A DNA stretch of 64,000 nucleotides from Rhynochetos jubatus (Eukaryota > Chordata > Aves > Eurypygiformes > Rhynochetidae). Positions within the stretch are counted from its first letter, which is position 1, and every line of letters begins with the position of its first letter. The DNA lies in contig CM050653.1 in the NCBI GenBank assembly GCA_027574665.1, positions 41,118,118 to 41,182,117 on the forward strand. Direction: 5' to 3'. Position numbers and translations under genes: made by a program. The notes beneath the pieces are model-generated. The model worked only from the letters and a program-made list of their open reading frames with translations, ran no database searches and was not told the origin of the DNA. Shown here piece after piece: positions 21,302-35,284 of this stretch.

Positions 21302-24300
21302 GGTCTCTCTTTTGGATTAAGACATCTTAAAAGCCTTCTAAAGGTTCTCTAAGCACTAATCATTCTATGCTACTGCAGGAGGCCATGTTCTGATAGGATG
21401 CATTCTGGAATGGCAGTGGATGACCAGACTTGTTGAAGGCCCCATACCAGAGGACCCCCTGCCCCGTGGAATGATCTTTTTCCAAACCCTATGTAGTTGC
21501 TAATCTTGTCCAGAAAGAGACATAGTTATTCGATCCCAGGTGAAATCTCCTGGATTGGTGTAGCAAGCAGGTGGCACATATGCAGGGAAACGAGATGCTG
21601 AAACATAGCCAGGAGTGAATCACACTCATAAGTGGAGTGGAATAAAAATGGATCAAGCTGTCGGTACGCCTTGTGTGCTTTACTTCAGGCTTGAGTTAGC
21701 CTGACTCCCCAGGCTGAAAGTTCCCACATTTCAAGGTGACTCTCTCTAGGTAAGGTGTCCCACAAGCCCAAGTAGGCCAGGTAAGTCTGCACAAGCCAGA
21801 CACCACCAGAAAAGACCTAAACATTTCAGCATTTATGGCCTTTTGTTTGCATATGGCAATAAGGAATTTGTGGCAGGTCACCAGATATAGGTCCAATCCA
21901 AAGCTGCTCATCATATTAAAATTTCAGTCTACCACTGGATTATCCTTTCACCTGCAGAAGGAGGCTTAAAGATTATCAGTGCGTAGGTGGCAAAAGGAAC
22001 AAGTGGTTATCTACACACACAGAGCAAAGGTAGAAAATATGGTTAGCAATGACATTTTAAGCCTTTCTGTGAAATGATCCATTACTAAACCTACCTTTTT
22101 TTTTCACATACCGTATCTGAAAAGGGGATTATGATCAAAATGTAATTTTTAATTGTATTTTCTATAATTGAATTTGTAGCATTTAAAATAAACTTGAACA
22201 CTTTTCCCCTAAAAAAAGAGAGACTGTACTCTTCCCAGGCATATAACATAAAACAGATTATTTACATGTCCAGGAGAGAGATTTCTTTTTAATTAGTGGT
22301 ATAATTAGTGAATCCTTAGTGTCTGTTTTTAAAAATGGTTAGTACTTTGTAAATTCTTAGAAATATTATTTTTACATGATGATTTGAATCGTAGCCATGT
22401 AAACCTGAGCAAATATGAGCTGTTTTACCAGAGACAGAAAAGCAGGAGGAAAACATATACAAACTTTGCCATTACTTCATTTAGGATTTGGTACATATGG
22501 TCCCACGTGGAGTTTAGTACACAAATAAAAAGCTGTTTAAGATACTAACTTTAACCAATGCACACGTGAACCACAGAGAAAATGAAATGGAAGAGATGTA
22601 TATGCTGTGTGGCAGACAGTGTGAACAGAAGGTGAATTCCACAAAAACCTTTTAAAGGAAATTTGTCACTTTCTGACATTCAAGTATGTTTATTTTGACT
22701 CTAGGAAACATAACTGATGTCATTTTATCACATATTTTTTTTTAGGAAACTGAAAACCACAATTCCTAATTTCAGCACTAATTTAACTGCAACTGAACAG
22801 AATTAGACATGAAGAGGAGAATATTTTTATCTTCTGACGTAAGAACAGAAACTGCAGCTGTTTCAAAGGTACTAAAGCTTTTGCATCTCTATGCAAGGGC
22901 ACTGGTGTAAAAGATTAAAAACTCAAAGTGAAGCAACCAAGAGCTGCATTTGGACTGCTTATCTGAGAAAGGGATTCTGTTGTGTTCATCTGCATTTTGG
23001 ATGTCTTGATTATGAAAATTTTAGAGCAGACTCCTGGTCTCCTTGAAGTCATGGCACAGCTGCCTGGACCCACTATATCAGAACTGCCAGCACAGTATGG
23101 TCTGGTAGCATCCGAATATATACTGGGGAATAAAAGCAAGGAAGCGAACTAGGGTCATGACTTGTGCTCCTAAATCAGAATCAGAAGTTAGGAACTTTTG
23201 CAAATATCCTTCATAATCATTTACAATGAGCAAAGCAATCAAACAATTTCCTTTAGCACTGAGACTGATTTGAGAGGGAATTGGCCATCTTGTAAAGTTT
23301 TTTATATTGAGACCTATGTGATTTTTTTTGGATTTGGTGCAAAAGCCTGACTGAAAAAAGCATCAAGGTGTCTTCCCTTCTTTGCCATTAGCAGGAAGTC
23401 TGGGGCAATGAAGCATTTTAAATTTCAAATCTTTACATTTTCATGAAGAGGAATTTTTCTCCCAAATGCCAAGACATTAGGGAGAAAGCAGTTCATACAA
23501 CAACAAAAGCAGTCTTTGAGGCAGAGCAGTGACTATTGCAAATCCAAAGTTAACCATTTCAAGATTCACCACTATCTTCTCCAAGCACAAAGTGACTGTC
23601 TTCATTTTATTCCATCCTAAATGTCTGAAGAAAAGGCACAGCAAAGCAAGTGTAGCCTGCAATCAGAAGGAAACCAGGAGGAAAAAGATTTGTAGGAAAG
23701 AGAGGAAGCAGCAAATTAACAAAGTATCTGATAGTTTAGACTCATAAGGCTTGAAGATGTGTTGAATTATCAATATTTTCTAATTTACCAAAGACAGATG
23801 TTTGAAGACACTTTCCAAGTCAGCAGGAGTTTTGCTATTCACCTCCAGAGGATAAGGAACTCAGAACCTCATAACATTAATTCTTCTGATTCTTTAGATG
23901 TAAACTTCTCTTTCGATGTCTTAACACTACACTTCCAGGCAAATTCTGTATCAAGCCCAGACAGTATTGTTAAGGTAGTGCAAAAGCAATATTGCTACAC
24001 TAAGGTTATATATTTTTAAATTTTCCAGATGGAGCTAACAGCCTAATCTACTGATTCCAAACGTGACACAAACCAAACCAGTTTTTATTTGTATCAATTT
24101 TGCTAATAAAGGCTCAGGAATCCAGAGAGATGGGCATCTATTTATAATTATATGTGGTGTCAAATATTATTAAGGAAATACTAACACTTGCTGCTTTGCA
24201 CCTGCAAAAGTCTCCATTCTGATAAAAGACTTTTTTCCTCTATCCTTTTACCAGCCAAAATGTTCATGGGTAAAATTACCATTTATTTGACCATAAAATC

Positions 24301-24320
24301 AGAATCAAGATTCAATTCAT
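21302..24320. other. Unassigned intergenic/intronic stretch
   Basis: Positions 21400-21950 have a more balanced base composition and may be the rest of the unexplained block to the left. From 22050 on the sequence is AT-rich, with short frames only. No repeat family was recognised. Confidence 0.5.
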
Positions 24321-24324
24321 AAAT

Positions 24325-24440
24325 TCCTTTGAGGTAGGTAAATATTTCTTACATTACCCAGAAAAGGTAATGAGTTGTGTAAGCTGAGTGATTTTCCCTT
24401 AAAGGCACATCATTAGGACTGGTGAATTCTTGTATTTCAT
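24325..24440 (-). mobile_element. MIR-like SINE remnant
   Basis: The segment CCTTTGAGGTAGGTAAATAT followed by ACATTACCCAGAAAAGG and GCTGAGTGATTT resembles the MIR core and 3' part read on the minus strand ('GTGAGGTAGGTAAGTATTAT', 'CCCATTTTACAGA' and 'AAGTGACTTGCCC'). It is diverged, and the first box is the strongest. Confidence 0.5.
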
Positions 24441-25064
24441 TTTGTTCATTTCTCTACCACGTTGTATTTCAGACTAGAATTCTTTGAGGATTTGTACTAG
24501 GTCACGTGTGGACAATATGACAATTTGAGAATGAAGTTTTTCATTTTCTTTCTTGATTTTACCGTGTCTCAATTCATAAACTGAATGGCTTTTATAGCTT
24601 TCTAATAAGAAAGGCCAAGCAATTTCTTGACAGCTGAGAAAAAAATACAAGTCAAAATTTCAGCATCAATTGAAATTGAATTTTCTCGTTATCTTGTCTT
24701 CAGTATGTTAATTTTCTTCATAAATATATGTTCAGTTGCCTTCTTCCTTTCCCTGCCCATCTAAGTCTGTTCTTGTTTCAGATTATTGTGACAGGGAGAG
24801 AAAAGAACACACAGGTTCTTACGGTCATCTGCTTAATTTTGTACTTTGACAACATCTCTATCTACGTTCTCCTTTTCTTCTCTACAGAACTGATTTGGAA
24901 CAACTCACCTGGTTATGACCAACATGAACAGAGATGTGTCATGTTCAGGATCACACCGAGCGTCTGTGGTGAAAGTCAGTTTTCTTCCCTAGCACAACAC
25001 TGAGTACACCTTCTCTCACAGAGCGCAGCTTTGTAGGTCTGGCCATTCACTTGTCTCTTCAATT

Positions 25065-25083
25065 AAAAAAAAAAAAAAAAAAA
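25065..25083. repeat. Poly(A) run
   Basis: Nineteen consecutive A bases. No recognisable element lies directly upstream. Confidence 0.9.
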
Positions 25084-25825
25084 TCTGTTCCAACATCTCC
25101 TTTTAAGGTATTTCTGCCCTTTTCTGGCCATCTTGTTCCAGTTGGAAATGGAGGAATATGTCAAGTAACATTTACATCATTGTGTTTCGGATACTCCACA
25201 GCTGACTTACAGTTTTGTTTTCCTAATGCTTACAAAGTTTTATCTCTGGAAGCTAGACCCTATATGAACATGTTAAGCACTTGGTTATTCCACTGACAAT
25301 ATCAATTTTCTACCAAATTAGAAACTGTCTAACCTTTGGCAGTTCAAAAAAAAATGAGTGTTAAAGAGACAGACTTTATTTATTGAACTCAAAGTGAAAA
25401 AAATTTAAACTCCAGATAACATTCCTGAGCTCACTCGTACTCAGATTATAATCAGAAATCCATTGGTCAGATTTTGAACTTGTTCAACAATACAGGAGAA
25501 TCACAGTAGTCTCCTAGAGAATTTTGAATCATGCAAGACTGATTTGTACGTGAAAGCTCAAGCTGCTCCCTTAGAACACCAGCACAGGAGTGAGGCCAAA
25601 GAAGCTGTAAAACTTCAACCCTTTTGGGTCTGAGGGTTGTTTCTAGACACCAGGTGAAAACCAGCAGAAGTTACTGTCCCCAGTGGGCTGCTCTGACTTC
25701 CAGTGCTGGTAACATTAGCACTAGGATAGGCAAAGGACTTGAAGTGTTCCAAGTCAGAACATAAAAAAGCAAAATCCAAGACAAAAAGCAAAGTTTTAAT
25801 TAACCAGAAATGTTTGGAAATGCAT

Positions 25826-25852
25826 GGGGGGGGTGTGTGTGTGTGTGTGTGT
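25826..25852. repeat. G run and (TG)n microsatellite
   Basis: A run of eight G (25826-25833) is followed by ten TG units. It is uninterrupted, so likely polymorphic. Confidence 0.95.
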
Positions 25853-25859
25853 CTGAGAA

Positions 25860-27990
25860 TCGAGCATGGCTCTTTCTCTTAGAAATTTTCTTTAAACATT
25901 TCTTCTTTTAGGTAACAAAGTCACCCCTCCTTCTTTCAAGAATGTTCTGGATAAGAAACTCCAACATTTTTGTGCTCAAGTCAATATTTATAAAAAAGAA
26001 ATTTTGACCATACAAGTCATACAATTTTGTACATACAAGTATAGCTCTGTTCCCAAGAGGTCAAGTGTGATAAGCATCTTACGGTGATTTTTAGCCAGTG
26101 CACATCCTGTATCTTTCAGCAAAAACAAGCAAGCACAACTTGGTTTTTATTGATATGATTTGGCTTAATGTTTCTGGAGCAATGCTGTAAGAATGTACCC
26201 ACATCCTCAAGAGTCTGGGTTTTAACATATTTGATTTCTGAGTAAGTATAGCTGAGACTGATGTAAACTGCACCACTGTTCTTGTTGAGGGATTTCTGCA
26301 AAGTAGTTTTCTCATGCATTCTGACTTTACCCTGAATTATCCTTCAGGAAGGGGCCTCATTCAGAGTTGCAGAGAATCCTCAGCTCCTCTGCAAGTTAGT
26401 GAGCCAGTGAGTTTTTTGCACACTGCAATGGGATGCTAACATTTTGAATGCTGCTTCAAAACATACCTATCTCAGCTGGCTGTGTTTTCTGCTCTAATTT
26501 GGGATTTAGCCAAAGCACAACTTTCACATCAGTCCTATCTTGACATCAACGGTTACTTACATTTCTTCATTATTCCACTTTTACCAGCTGGCCTATTATA
26601 TCATAACATCTCACAAGGGACTGTATCAATTACATGAGCTTATACTACATCTGTGAGTATAATATAAAACTGGGGTTTGGGAGAATGAAGTTTTCTCACA
26701 ACTGTGGGTAAGCAAAATGGCAGCTTTACAAGAATGGATGCTAAACAGTAAATTAGAAACCTAGACATCTCCCGATTCATGAATTACTGTTACATGAATG
26801 AGTTATGTTACCACAAACACACACCAAGCAAATATGCTGTTAAACTGCTCAAGCAAGTCAAGGACTCTCTTTGCTTATCTATCCAGAGACACTCTGGAAG
26901 CCTAGGCTTGATGTTTGAAGTTGAAAGAAAACAAATCCTTAGAAGCAGTTCAAATACTCTATTGTGTAAACTGCAGTGAAAAGAAGTCTACTTCTAAATG
27001 AGATCATCCTGACTGCTCTACTGACTTTATATCACTGAAGAGGCTGTCAAATTCTCTAGGTGGATGAATCCCGAGCCAGAATAAAATGACTGTGCCAAAA
27101 TGTTTCCCTTAAACCATATGGTGGCATATGACAAAAGAAAGACTTCACTAAATCTGAATTAATTGATACCAGCTGTGGGTTTGCTCCAAAAATCACTGTT
27201 TTCCTTTTATCTTACAAATCATGAAGCCATATTCACATTTTGTGAAGGTGTATTTCATGCAGTAGTACTTTTATGCCTGTGGATATTATGAAACAATATA
27301 CACTTGGTGAGAGAAACCAACACCTGCATCTTCTGTGTCCATGGGTGCAGCAGAAAATGGTACAACCCATAGGACTGTACTGTGGCATTTAGTCTGCTAC
27401 TATTCAACTACTGCTGAGAAGAGAGCTTTTGAGAAACTAAAACAATAATGTTATTATTGTCACCAAACAATACTGCTCAAAGAATCAGTGCTATATATAA
27501 ACTCCTAAGAATGTTTTCATCAGGTTGGGAAGCCGAGTCTTTGTAATGCTGAAAAGAAGTTTTAGTAACTGAACAAGTGTCCATTCTGCACTGCATTCCC
27601 CTAGGGTTAGAAAAATGGCAAAAGGCTACATATTTTATGGCATATCAGCATTTTTTTAATAAGCAGAACTAGAAAAATGAAAATATATCTTTGTTTTATA
27701 TGGATTTTCTTTAGCCCTCAGACTACTTCAAATGCCTCTCACTAACAAAGACTTAACATATAACAGAGGATCGGACAAATTCCTCAGGCATTAGAAGCAT
27801 GGCTGATTAAAAAAGCCTGCATTTAGTAATTAAAACAGTGCAACTAATCCACAACTTGAAATATTTTGGAAGCATATCATAGGGTGAATAACGCAGCTGT
27901 CAAGTTAAGAAGAGCTTTTCTCATAAAGGATCACTTCACAATATGAACATCTCCAGATCCCCTTCAGCTATAGTGCACTTCTTCATAGTT
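25860..27990. other. Unassigned intergenic/intronic stretch
   Basis: No recognisable gene. The minus frames at 26091-26319 overlap each other in different registers and have no motif. An 8-bp hairpin (ACAATAAT/ATTATTGT) lies at 27442-27460. Confidence 0.55.
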
Positions 27991-27999
27991 GGAGATTTT

Positions 28000-28260
28000 T
28001 ATTATTTCTTAATAGCCAATATAAATCACAAAATTTCCTAACAGTGCAAGGTTTCCAAGGGTTGGTTTAACACTTACAGAGAGCAGCAATTTGCTGTATT
28101 ATCCAGCTAATGCTTACATGCAAGTGGTTTTGATTCAAGCAATTTAATTAAGATGGGCTTTATATACCGCTGGCCGTCCTTTTGTAAGAACTTTGCCATT
28201 CCACGGACTAAGTGACCTAAAACTTTAGATTATGTAATTAGTCATGACAGACACATCGGG
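28000..28260. promoter_or_regulatory. Conserved-noncoding-like segment (candidate)
   Basis: This segment is dense in homeodomain-type and A/T-core motifs: CAATTTAATTAAG at 28140-28152, TATGTAATTAGTCATGAC near 28231 and TTTATATACC near 28160. It has no coding frame and no repeat signature. The texture resembles a vertebrate enhancer or conserved element, but conservation cannot be seen from one sequence. Confidence 0.2.
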
Positions 28261-28269
28261 GGACTGTGG

Positions 28270-31200
28270 AACCTGCAAACTGATATGAAACAAGCCTTAA
28301 GGAAGCAAACACTGAACGTAATAGTGGGACGGTCCCCTTTCCTTTTCTGTCATCGTGCTGATGGACAAGGTCTGCTTTCCTCACATCTGTACTGCTTTGT
28401 CAGAACATGCAAGTCTCACAGAACATTTGTGGCAGCCTCAGTAAGAGCACCTGCTATTTTTCAAGCCTGAACACAAGTCGAAGTGTTTTCTTATGCAGAC
28501 TTTCAGTCAAGAATGTAATCACGGAATGTTATTCACAACATTTTTTTCCCAAAATTTCTGTTACTTCAGTCAATAAACATTAATCTCTCTCCACTATGTT
28601 TCTCTGTTAATCATGGAGGAAATAAGGTCTTGTTTGCTGTAAAGGAAAATAACAAGGATACTTATTCTATGTCAGGCTCTTTAGAAACAATGACTGGGGA
28701 CACAATCACCAGGAAAGCCACTTTACTTGTGGCTACCATCAACCATAGCTATCTCTCTTCATTCATTCTTCAGCACAGGAAGCCAAACTTGCCACACTGG
28801 AGTTATTGAAACCTGAGGAGCAACCAGGACTCTCAACTGCAAGCACAGGGGTATCACAAGCGAAGGGAGTTCCTGCACTTGACACTGGTGTCCGAGAGAG
28901 AGATTGCTCAGCAACACCCTACCAAACTACCAGGAGGTACTACTTTGCCAGTTCTTGTCTTCAAGGTGCATCAGTCTTTATAGATCCTCAGTCATAAGAG
29001 GAAAAAGACAAGAGGGTCTTAAAGGATCATTTGGAACTCAGTCCAAGAGAGAAACAACATAACTAGGTAGCTTGTCTAGGCCTGGCTGAGAGGAGAACAA
29101 ATTACTCAGTTGTGAACTGGAAAAAGGTTACAATGCATTTTGGGGGGGATTTACTTTCAATATATTTAGGTATTAAGTCAAAAGAAAGAAAAATATGGGA
29201 TATTTCCCTTTTATTATCCTGTACTATGCATATTTATGTAATATGCTACAACTGACAGGTAGTATCTGTTAGCACCTTTCTATTTAAACTAATTGCACTG
29301 ACATTGCTCCACGTAAATTACACAGCCTCTTAACAAAGAGTGCACAACTGCTTACCTTTACCTCCTACAAAAACATCTCTGCAGATAGTCTCAAATCACA
29401 CAAGAATACAAATGCACATAATCAAATCAGATCACACTAAGATGATTATTTCTGCACTGATTAAAATGATTCATACATTAATTTGTACGAAATCCCTCTA
29501 ACATTCCTACAACCCTCCAAAAGAGGCAAGTACAGTTTCTCTGAGACATTTTCACTGCACTCCCAGTTGTCTTCTTGGTACTCAACGTTACAAAAATGGA
29601 AATGTAAAATACAGAACTAGTGGGATATGGAACTATAATGCAGTGGTTATTGCTAAAGGAATAATACAGATGAATCACCAAGCTCTTAATTGCTATTAAA
29701 TTTAACCTGGAGTTTTAAGATTAATAAAAATAATAACTTTTCCTTCAAGATTACTTTTAGCCCATTCAAAGCCTTATCTCTGCTACAGTATCACAAGAGA
29801 AGCACAAATTACATTGCAATATGTCGGTAGAAAGTTAGGTGTGGGAGGTCCTAGCTAGCTAGTATCAGACAGTGGAAAACCTTAACTGGCATTTATAACT
29901 GCAGATGATGATTGTTGATCTTCGGTATTACAGAGTACAAAATGAACATTTCCTGCCTCAGCATATACTAAATTGTGCCTATGTATGTTTTTGTATATAT
30001 TATGTGGATGACATTAAATGAGAAATACTCGTTTCAGAAAAAAATGTATGAATACATAGACACATCTGGGAGGAATCTCAAGAAGTTGGTGCTTATGGGT
30101 CATCTTAGCGTACATTCTCTCACAGCCAAACAAACTGCACCACGATGTGCCTGCTTTCACTTCACTATGGAGGCTACACTGCTGAATACTGAACTTCACA
30201 TTTCCTTTTCCTCAAAGGGGTGGCAGGAGAGAAGGCTCTGCTGGCTTCCACCCAGGTAAGGACTGCTTCCTCCTGGCAAACAGCTGGCTCAGTGGCCAGG
30301 GTCAGAGGTTGACTTTTTGTCCTTAGTGACTTGATTCAGGACTTGGCTATTACAGAACCTTTATATTCTCTCCCCTGTCTTTTCATAATATTTGTTTTGG
30401 AGGCTGGGACTGAGTCCTTCACAGCAAGATTTGCTTTCGCTTTGGTGGGAGCAGTATCCTGTGTGAGCACACGGTGAGCTCTATCTCCCTTTAACTTGCA
30501 ACACGTCAACACATTTTTCAGCTCTATAGAAAGTACTCTAATCTTAAAGCAGATGCTTGTTGCAGATAAGCAGGGAATGGCATACTCTGTGCTGATTCTA
30601 AATCAAAACAGTGCTATCTCTGCAAGCTATTAAAAACACTTTGGTCTTCTTCACCAGCCAGCAGCAGCGTAAGGGACACTCTCCTGCCAGCTCGCAATAC
30701 CGTCAGCTATTGTTTCCTAGAGCCAATATTACCTGCAGTTCTTGTATAATAGTGTTCGCAATACACAAAAAGGAGGAATGGAAAACTGAGGCTTCTCCAA
30801 ACATTTCCACTGTGCTCATTTTAACCCCTACGAACCACCAGAGAGGATTTTATTTTTCACTCTGATTCCCAACTTGCTTTGTTTCTACATAAAAAAAAAG
30901 TCACTACCTCTTCACTCTGTGTTCAGATCTAGAGAAAGCTTTCAATGCATTACTTTAATTAGGCATCCAAATTGTTCCTAAGCTGTCCAGGTCACAAGGA
31001 GAATTAAAACCAAACACTGGCAATGTATTTCTACATTACCTCTACAGGCAGCTATTTTTGACTTGTATCCAGAAGCAAAGCTAGCAGGATCCACACGATG
31101 AGAAAGGGCATCAGAGAAGTTTGATATTATTTAAGCTTCTGGAAGCTCTGTTCTGAACTCTGCAGTGCCTTTGTTACTTTGGGGTTTGTATGAGAGCTAC

Positions 31201-31785
31201 AGGCTTAGTAACTCTCAAACAACACACAGGTATTAGAAATGAAAACCTCACAGCTAAACTACATAAATTATTTATGCAATGATAATAGTTGTGTTTTCAA
31301 TACACACAACAGATTCCTATTCCTCAAATACTCTTGGAGACCATACATTAATAATTCTTCATCTACAATTTTCATGATTATCTATAATTTTGCCCTCATC
31401 CTAAAATTTGTCTCCCGCCTCCCCCACACCCCCCAAGTCAAGTTTCAAAGCAAGGGCTAAGACATAATTTCGCTTAAACTCGTAGTTTTGTAGAAAAGAG
31501 AATTTTATAAATACTCTAATATTCTGTGGCTTCCAGGAATTCAAAGACAGGCAGTTTTTCAGCATTTATGAGACAAAAAAGAAAACTATTTTTCACTATC
31601 CCATAGCAAAAGCATGACAAAAAAAAGAGAGATACATCGTAATTCAATAGATATATCAGTTAGTGCTAAACACACAGAATCAGTGTTTATTAGTGATTAG
31701 TTCCCAGCAACATATCCTGACATTCTAATTTTAGCTCATCATCAGCTCAGGGACAGAGAAGAGCCAACTAAAATGCCAACTAAAA
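28270..31785. other. Unassigned intergenic/intronic stretch
   Basis: No recognisable gene or transposon. Frames are all under 100 codons, the longest being 29975-30259 (plus), and carry no motif. Confidence 0.55.
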
Positions 31786-31791
31786 ATACAA

Positions 31792-31806
31792 ACACACACA
31801 CACACA
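31792..31806. repeat. (AC)n microsatellite
   Basis: Seven and a half AC units, uninterrupted. Confidence 0.9.
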
Positions 31807-31809
31807 GTT

Positions 31810-34520
31810 TGATCCCTTTCTGGATTTCTGTGGAAGTACAAATGCAATTTTTCTTTTTCAAATTTGCCAACTTCTTAAAGTACTTAAAAAATGCTTGATC
31901 AAAAAGTACCATTTATGACAATGTGGATAAAAAAGAATTTGGGGAGGCTACTATCATCCACGGGAACAAGCCAAGTAAGCTTGTGGATGTTAACCATGAA
32001 TTTTCAAACTTTCAAGTGTCTGATGGCTTGTGAATTTAATCTTAACTCTGAAGCCTGCAAAGTAACTGGTGAATGCTTGCATTTCCAAATTATATACAGA
32101 TACAGTCTTTAGAGACTTTTCTGTGGTATTGACTTTGAAACAGTAACCACAATATTCAAGATTAAAAAAAAGGAAATATTTCAAAATGTATTCAGTCTCA
32201 TCATTCCATTACAGTGAAGCACTCCTACATTGACTTATCATTTGTCTGCGTGATTTCTCATTTCCTACAGTGGTATTTCCTTTTGTGATGAAATAATATT
32301 GCTATTATTTTCTCACTGTAACCTAGAGACCCATTTTACATATAGCCCATTGAAACAATTCTGGTCATTATGTTCCCTTGTTAATGAACACTCAGGATCA
32401 TGAAGTTCACCCAAATAATTTCTGCATTTCTGTAATATTATCTACAAAGTAGCCTTTGTGAAGAACTTGGAAACATCTTTTTTTTGAGAATAATTAATTT
32501 ATCAAAGAAAAATAATGATCAGGCATCTGAAAGTATTCTACTAGTCACAAAGTTTGGCAAATACTTTTCATTAGAAACTTGTAGAAGTGTCAAAAATATT
32601 TAAAAGTTCCATTTAAAATGTTTAGTTAAAAAATTATAGAAAAAAGCAAAGTAGAAGGGTTGAAAAGGGATTAAGAAACACCAAAACCAGTTAAAGACTT
32701 GAAGACCTACCCTATACACATGGGAAATACTAATGTAAGAATGCATCCTGAGAATAACTCTCTAAAAGGAAGTAGTAGTCAGAGTGTTACTTAAATACAA
32801 TTGTTAAGTATAAAATAAATACCATTGTTAAATATAATAAATTGTTTAAATAAATTGTGTTGGGTTTTTTTTAAAGTAAAAATGTATATCTTACAACTCA
32901 CAGCTACTAAGAAATATATAGTGCAATTTTTTTATTGCTGGATTACTAGAGGTATTTAGTTATTCATCTTCTAAAAATGGTTTCTATTTTTTCTTACTCT
33001 GAGACAACAGAAAAGACTAAGCACCACTGTAGCTGAAGGAGCTACAGGATTTTCATGTTTTATTAAACAAAGATTCATAAGAAATAACACACATTTGGAA
33101 GTTCAGAGACGGGAATTAGAGATAAGGTTAATAATTTTCACCTTTAGTGCTATCAGGAAGAAATAAAAAATTAATTTTCATAAAGCTACATGTTGCCTTT
33201 CAATTTTGAGATCTCATTCATCTTTTAATCTTTCCAATCTAGGAAAAAAAGTATAACAGCAGGAATAGAAAGAGAACATTTTGAGCAGCAGGGGGGTTGA
33301 GAGCCAGACTTTTTCACTATACTCAGTTGCAATCAGAATATCTTAAATGAAGATTAGCCTTTACCAACCAATACACCAGCTGTTCCTGGAATATTCAGGG
33401 TCTGATTGTCTGGTCATGTATTTAGATGTGTACTAACTTATAAGGGCCACTAAGAGTTTCACATCTGCAATAAGAAATGTCTTTTAAAATTACTCTTGTC
33501 CTTTCTACTTTCATGTTAGTTGGCATAAAGATGAAAAGAATGAAATGAAATGAAAAAGGTATCTTTTAGGGCAGAAACCTTTTGGGAGACAGTTGCATAT
33601 ATTACATCTCTCAGCAGGCAGCCAAATCATTAAGTCTGCATCGAGCTCTTTGCTGCTGGAAAGAAACTGGTGCAGAGAAACCTATGCTGTTTGCATTTTG
33701 ACTCAATTCTTAGTATAAGCAAAAGTAGCCCACAGATTTGCCTGTACCCTTGTTTCCCTTCAAGATAGCAAACCTAAGGTGTGATAACACCTTCTGCGAT
33801 GACAGGGTGAAAGTGCTGTGGATCATTTTGGACAAGGGCTATCCTTCCGTCAAGGTAGGTCTCAATATTGCAATAGAGCTGTGCAAAGCAGCCTAAAGAA
33901 CCAGCAACTGGGCTAAAACTTGCTCCTCTGATGCTCTATGTTGTTGAGCAGACATGCGCAACAACAGAGTGGAGGAAACACTATCTAGAAATATAGGAAA
34001 AATAGCTGTCTATAAAGAATCACCTCACCACCTCTAAACAGCCATCAAAGCTATTGTTCTGAAAATATACCAAGTCGGTTAAACATGGGGGCTGCTGCTG
34101 CCTCTGCAAGGTGCTGAGAAAGACAAAACAGAGCTTCTCTTTGCAGCAGCTGTACACAGGGTAAGTAAAGTTTAATATCAAGAACTCCAACCAACATTCC
34201 ACACAGTGCCATTATCTGCAGGCTGGTTTGGGGCTGCAGCTTGATAGAATGGATGGAGCGAGAACCTTGAACTAGAAGCAATTTTGGCTGTGGACAAGGT
34301 AGACTCCAGTCTATGGGTCTTCTACCCTTTTCCCTAATAGTGGCAGAAAATAGCAGCAGCCATAATTAGTGCTAAGGATCATGAATTATTTGAAGTTCAC
34401 TAAGTTTTGCTTCCTTGGGCTCAGTAGGCTGACAAACGTCAGCAGCAATATTTAAAAAGAGACGTCAGATACAAGCAAGAGTTTTCAGATTGCGCAGTAG
34501 TTAATGTTCAGTCCCAGAAA
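31810..34520. other. AT-rich unassigned stretch
   Basis: No gene. Around 32800-32860 are several near-repeats of AAATA-ATTGTTAA, giving a low-complexity A/T tract. (GAAAT)-type repeats lie near 33540. Confidence 0.55.
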
Positions 34521-34529
34521 GTCTCCTTC

Positions 34530-34630
34530 CTCCACACCAAATTAAATTAATGAGATTTAAAATTAATGTCAATTAATTTTCCTTATTTTAAGCAAACAAA
34601 TAAATCCTCACTGACCTAGAAAATGTAAAG
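34530..34630. promoter_or_regulatory. Cluster of TAAT/ATTA cores (candidate regulatory)
   Basis: AAATTAAATTAATGAG, AAATTAATG and CAATTAATTTTCC occur within about 40 bases. Such clusters of homeodomain-type sites are seen in vertebrate enhancers but also arise easily in AT-rich DNA. Confidence 0.17.
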
Positions 34631-34634
34631 TGTA

Positions 34635-34725
34635 ACAGGCAAAGGACTGGTTTAAGCACTACTATGCAATTAAATATGAACACATAAGTCTCCCATAGAT
34701 GACTACAGAAAACCTGCTACCCCAG
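34635..34725. mobile_element. Possible old palindromic repeat remnant
   Basis: The segment GGTTTAAGCACTACTATGCA, then CACATAAGTCTCCCATAGATGAC, resembles one arm of the 'TTAAGCACATGCTTAA ... AGTCCCATTGAC' palindromic repeat that I recall from amniote genomes. Only one arm is visible and it is diverged. Confidence 0.35.
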
Positions 34726-35284
34726 TTTTGCTATGTGCCTGGCTATATGCACAGTGGCTTAATTGCTAGCAATCATTTTCACATGCTGCTAATTAGTTTC
34801 CATTTGTATTAAAAGCAAAACATGCACTGTTCGAACAGCTGACTGTAGAAGCATTTTTCAGGAGGAAGCCCTGGCTACCTATGGTATCTGCAGTGTGCAG
34901 TCAGTGTGTTTTCTGTAGTTGCTCCACATAAGAGTCAGCAGGTGAACAATGAAGATATTTAGCTAATCTTAATGCATGAGCATTTGGGTCAGGAGGCAAG
35001 TCCTATTTTCACACTCTACCCATAAAAGTCCATGCTGCAACTTACTCTGATCCTAGAGCTGTTGGTGACTCAAAATCAATTTCTTCTGAATGACTGGCTC
35101 AGTGTAATATCAAAGCAGAGGTTCTAACAGTCTCAGGAATAAACTAGCACTTTGACTTCTGTGAAAGTTTGAATGCTTTGTGCCTGTTGCCTGAACTCCA
35201 TACTGTATAGATAAGCTTGCTTGATATCACCCTTCCTGATTTCTGTCCAGGTCGCGTAGCAGAGTAGCAGTATTTTCACAGAGG

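Noticed and set aside
25065-25083. Poly(A) runs (also 1979, 50662 and 60599) as tails of processed pseudogenes
   Set aside because: No coding-like or SINE-like sequence lies upstream of any of them, and no flanking target duplications were seen.
26340-26400. GGGGCCTCATTCAGAG, reminiscent of palindromic repeat ends
   Set aside because: No second arm or central motif was found.
33280-33300. GAGCAGCAGGGGGGTTGAG, resembling the CR1 3' end box
   Set aside because: The flanks do not match CR1 on either side, so the short match is probably coincidental.
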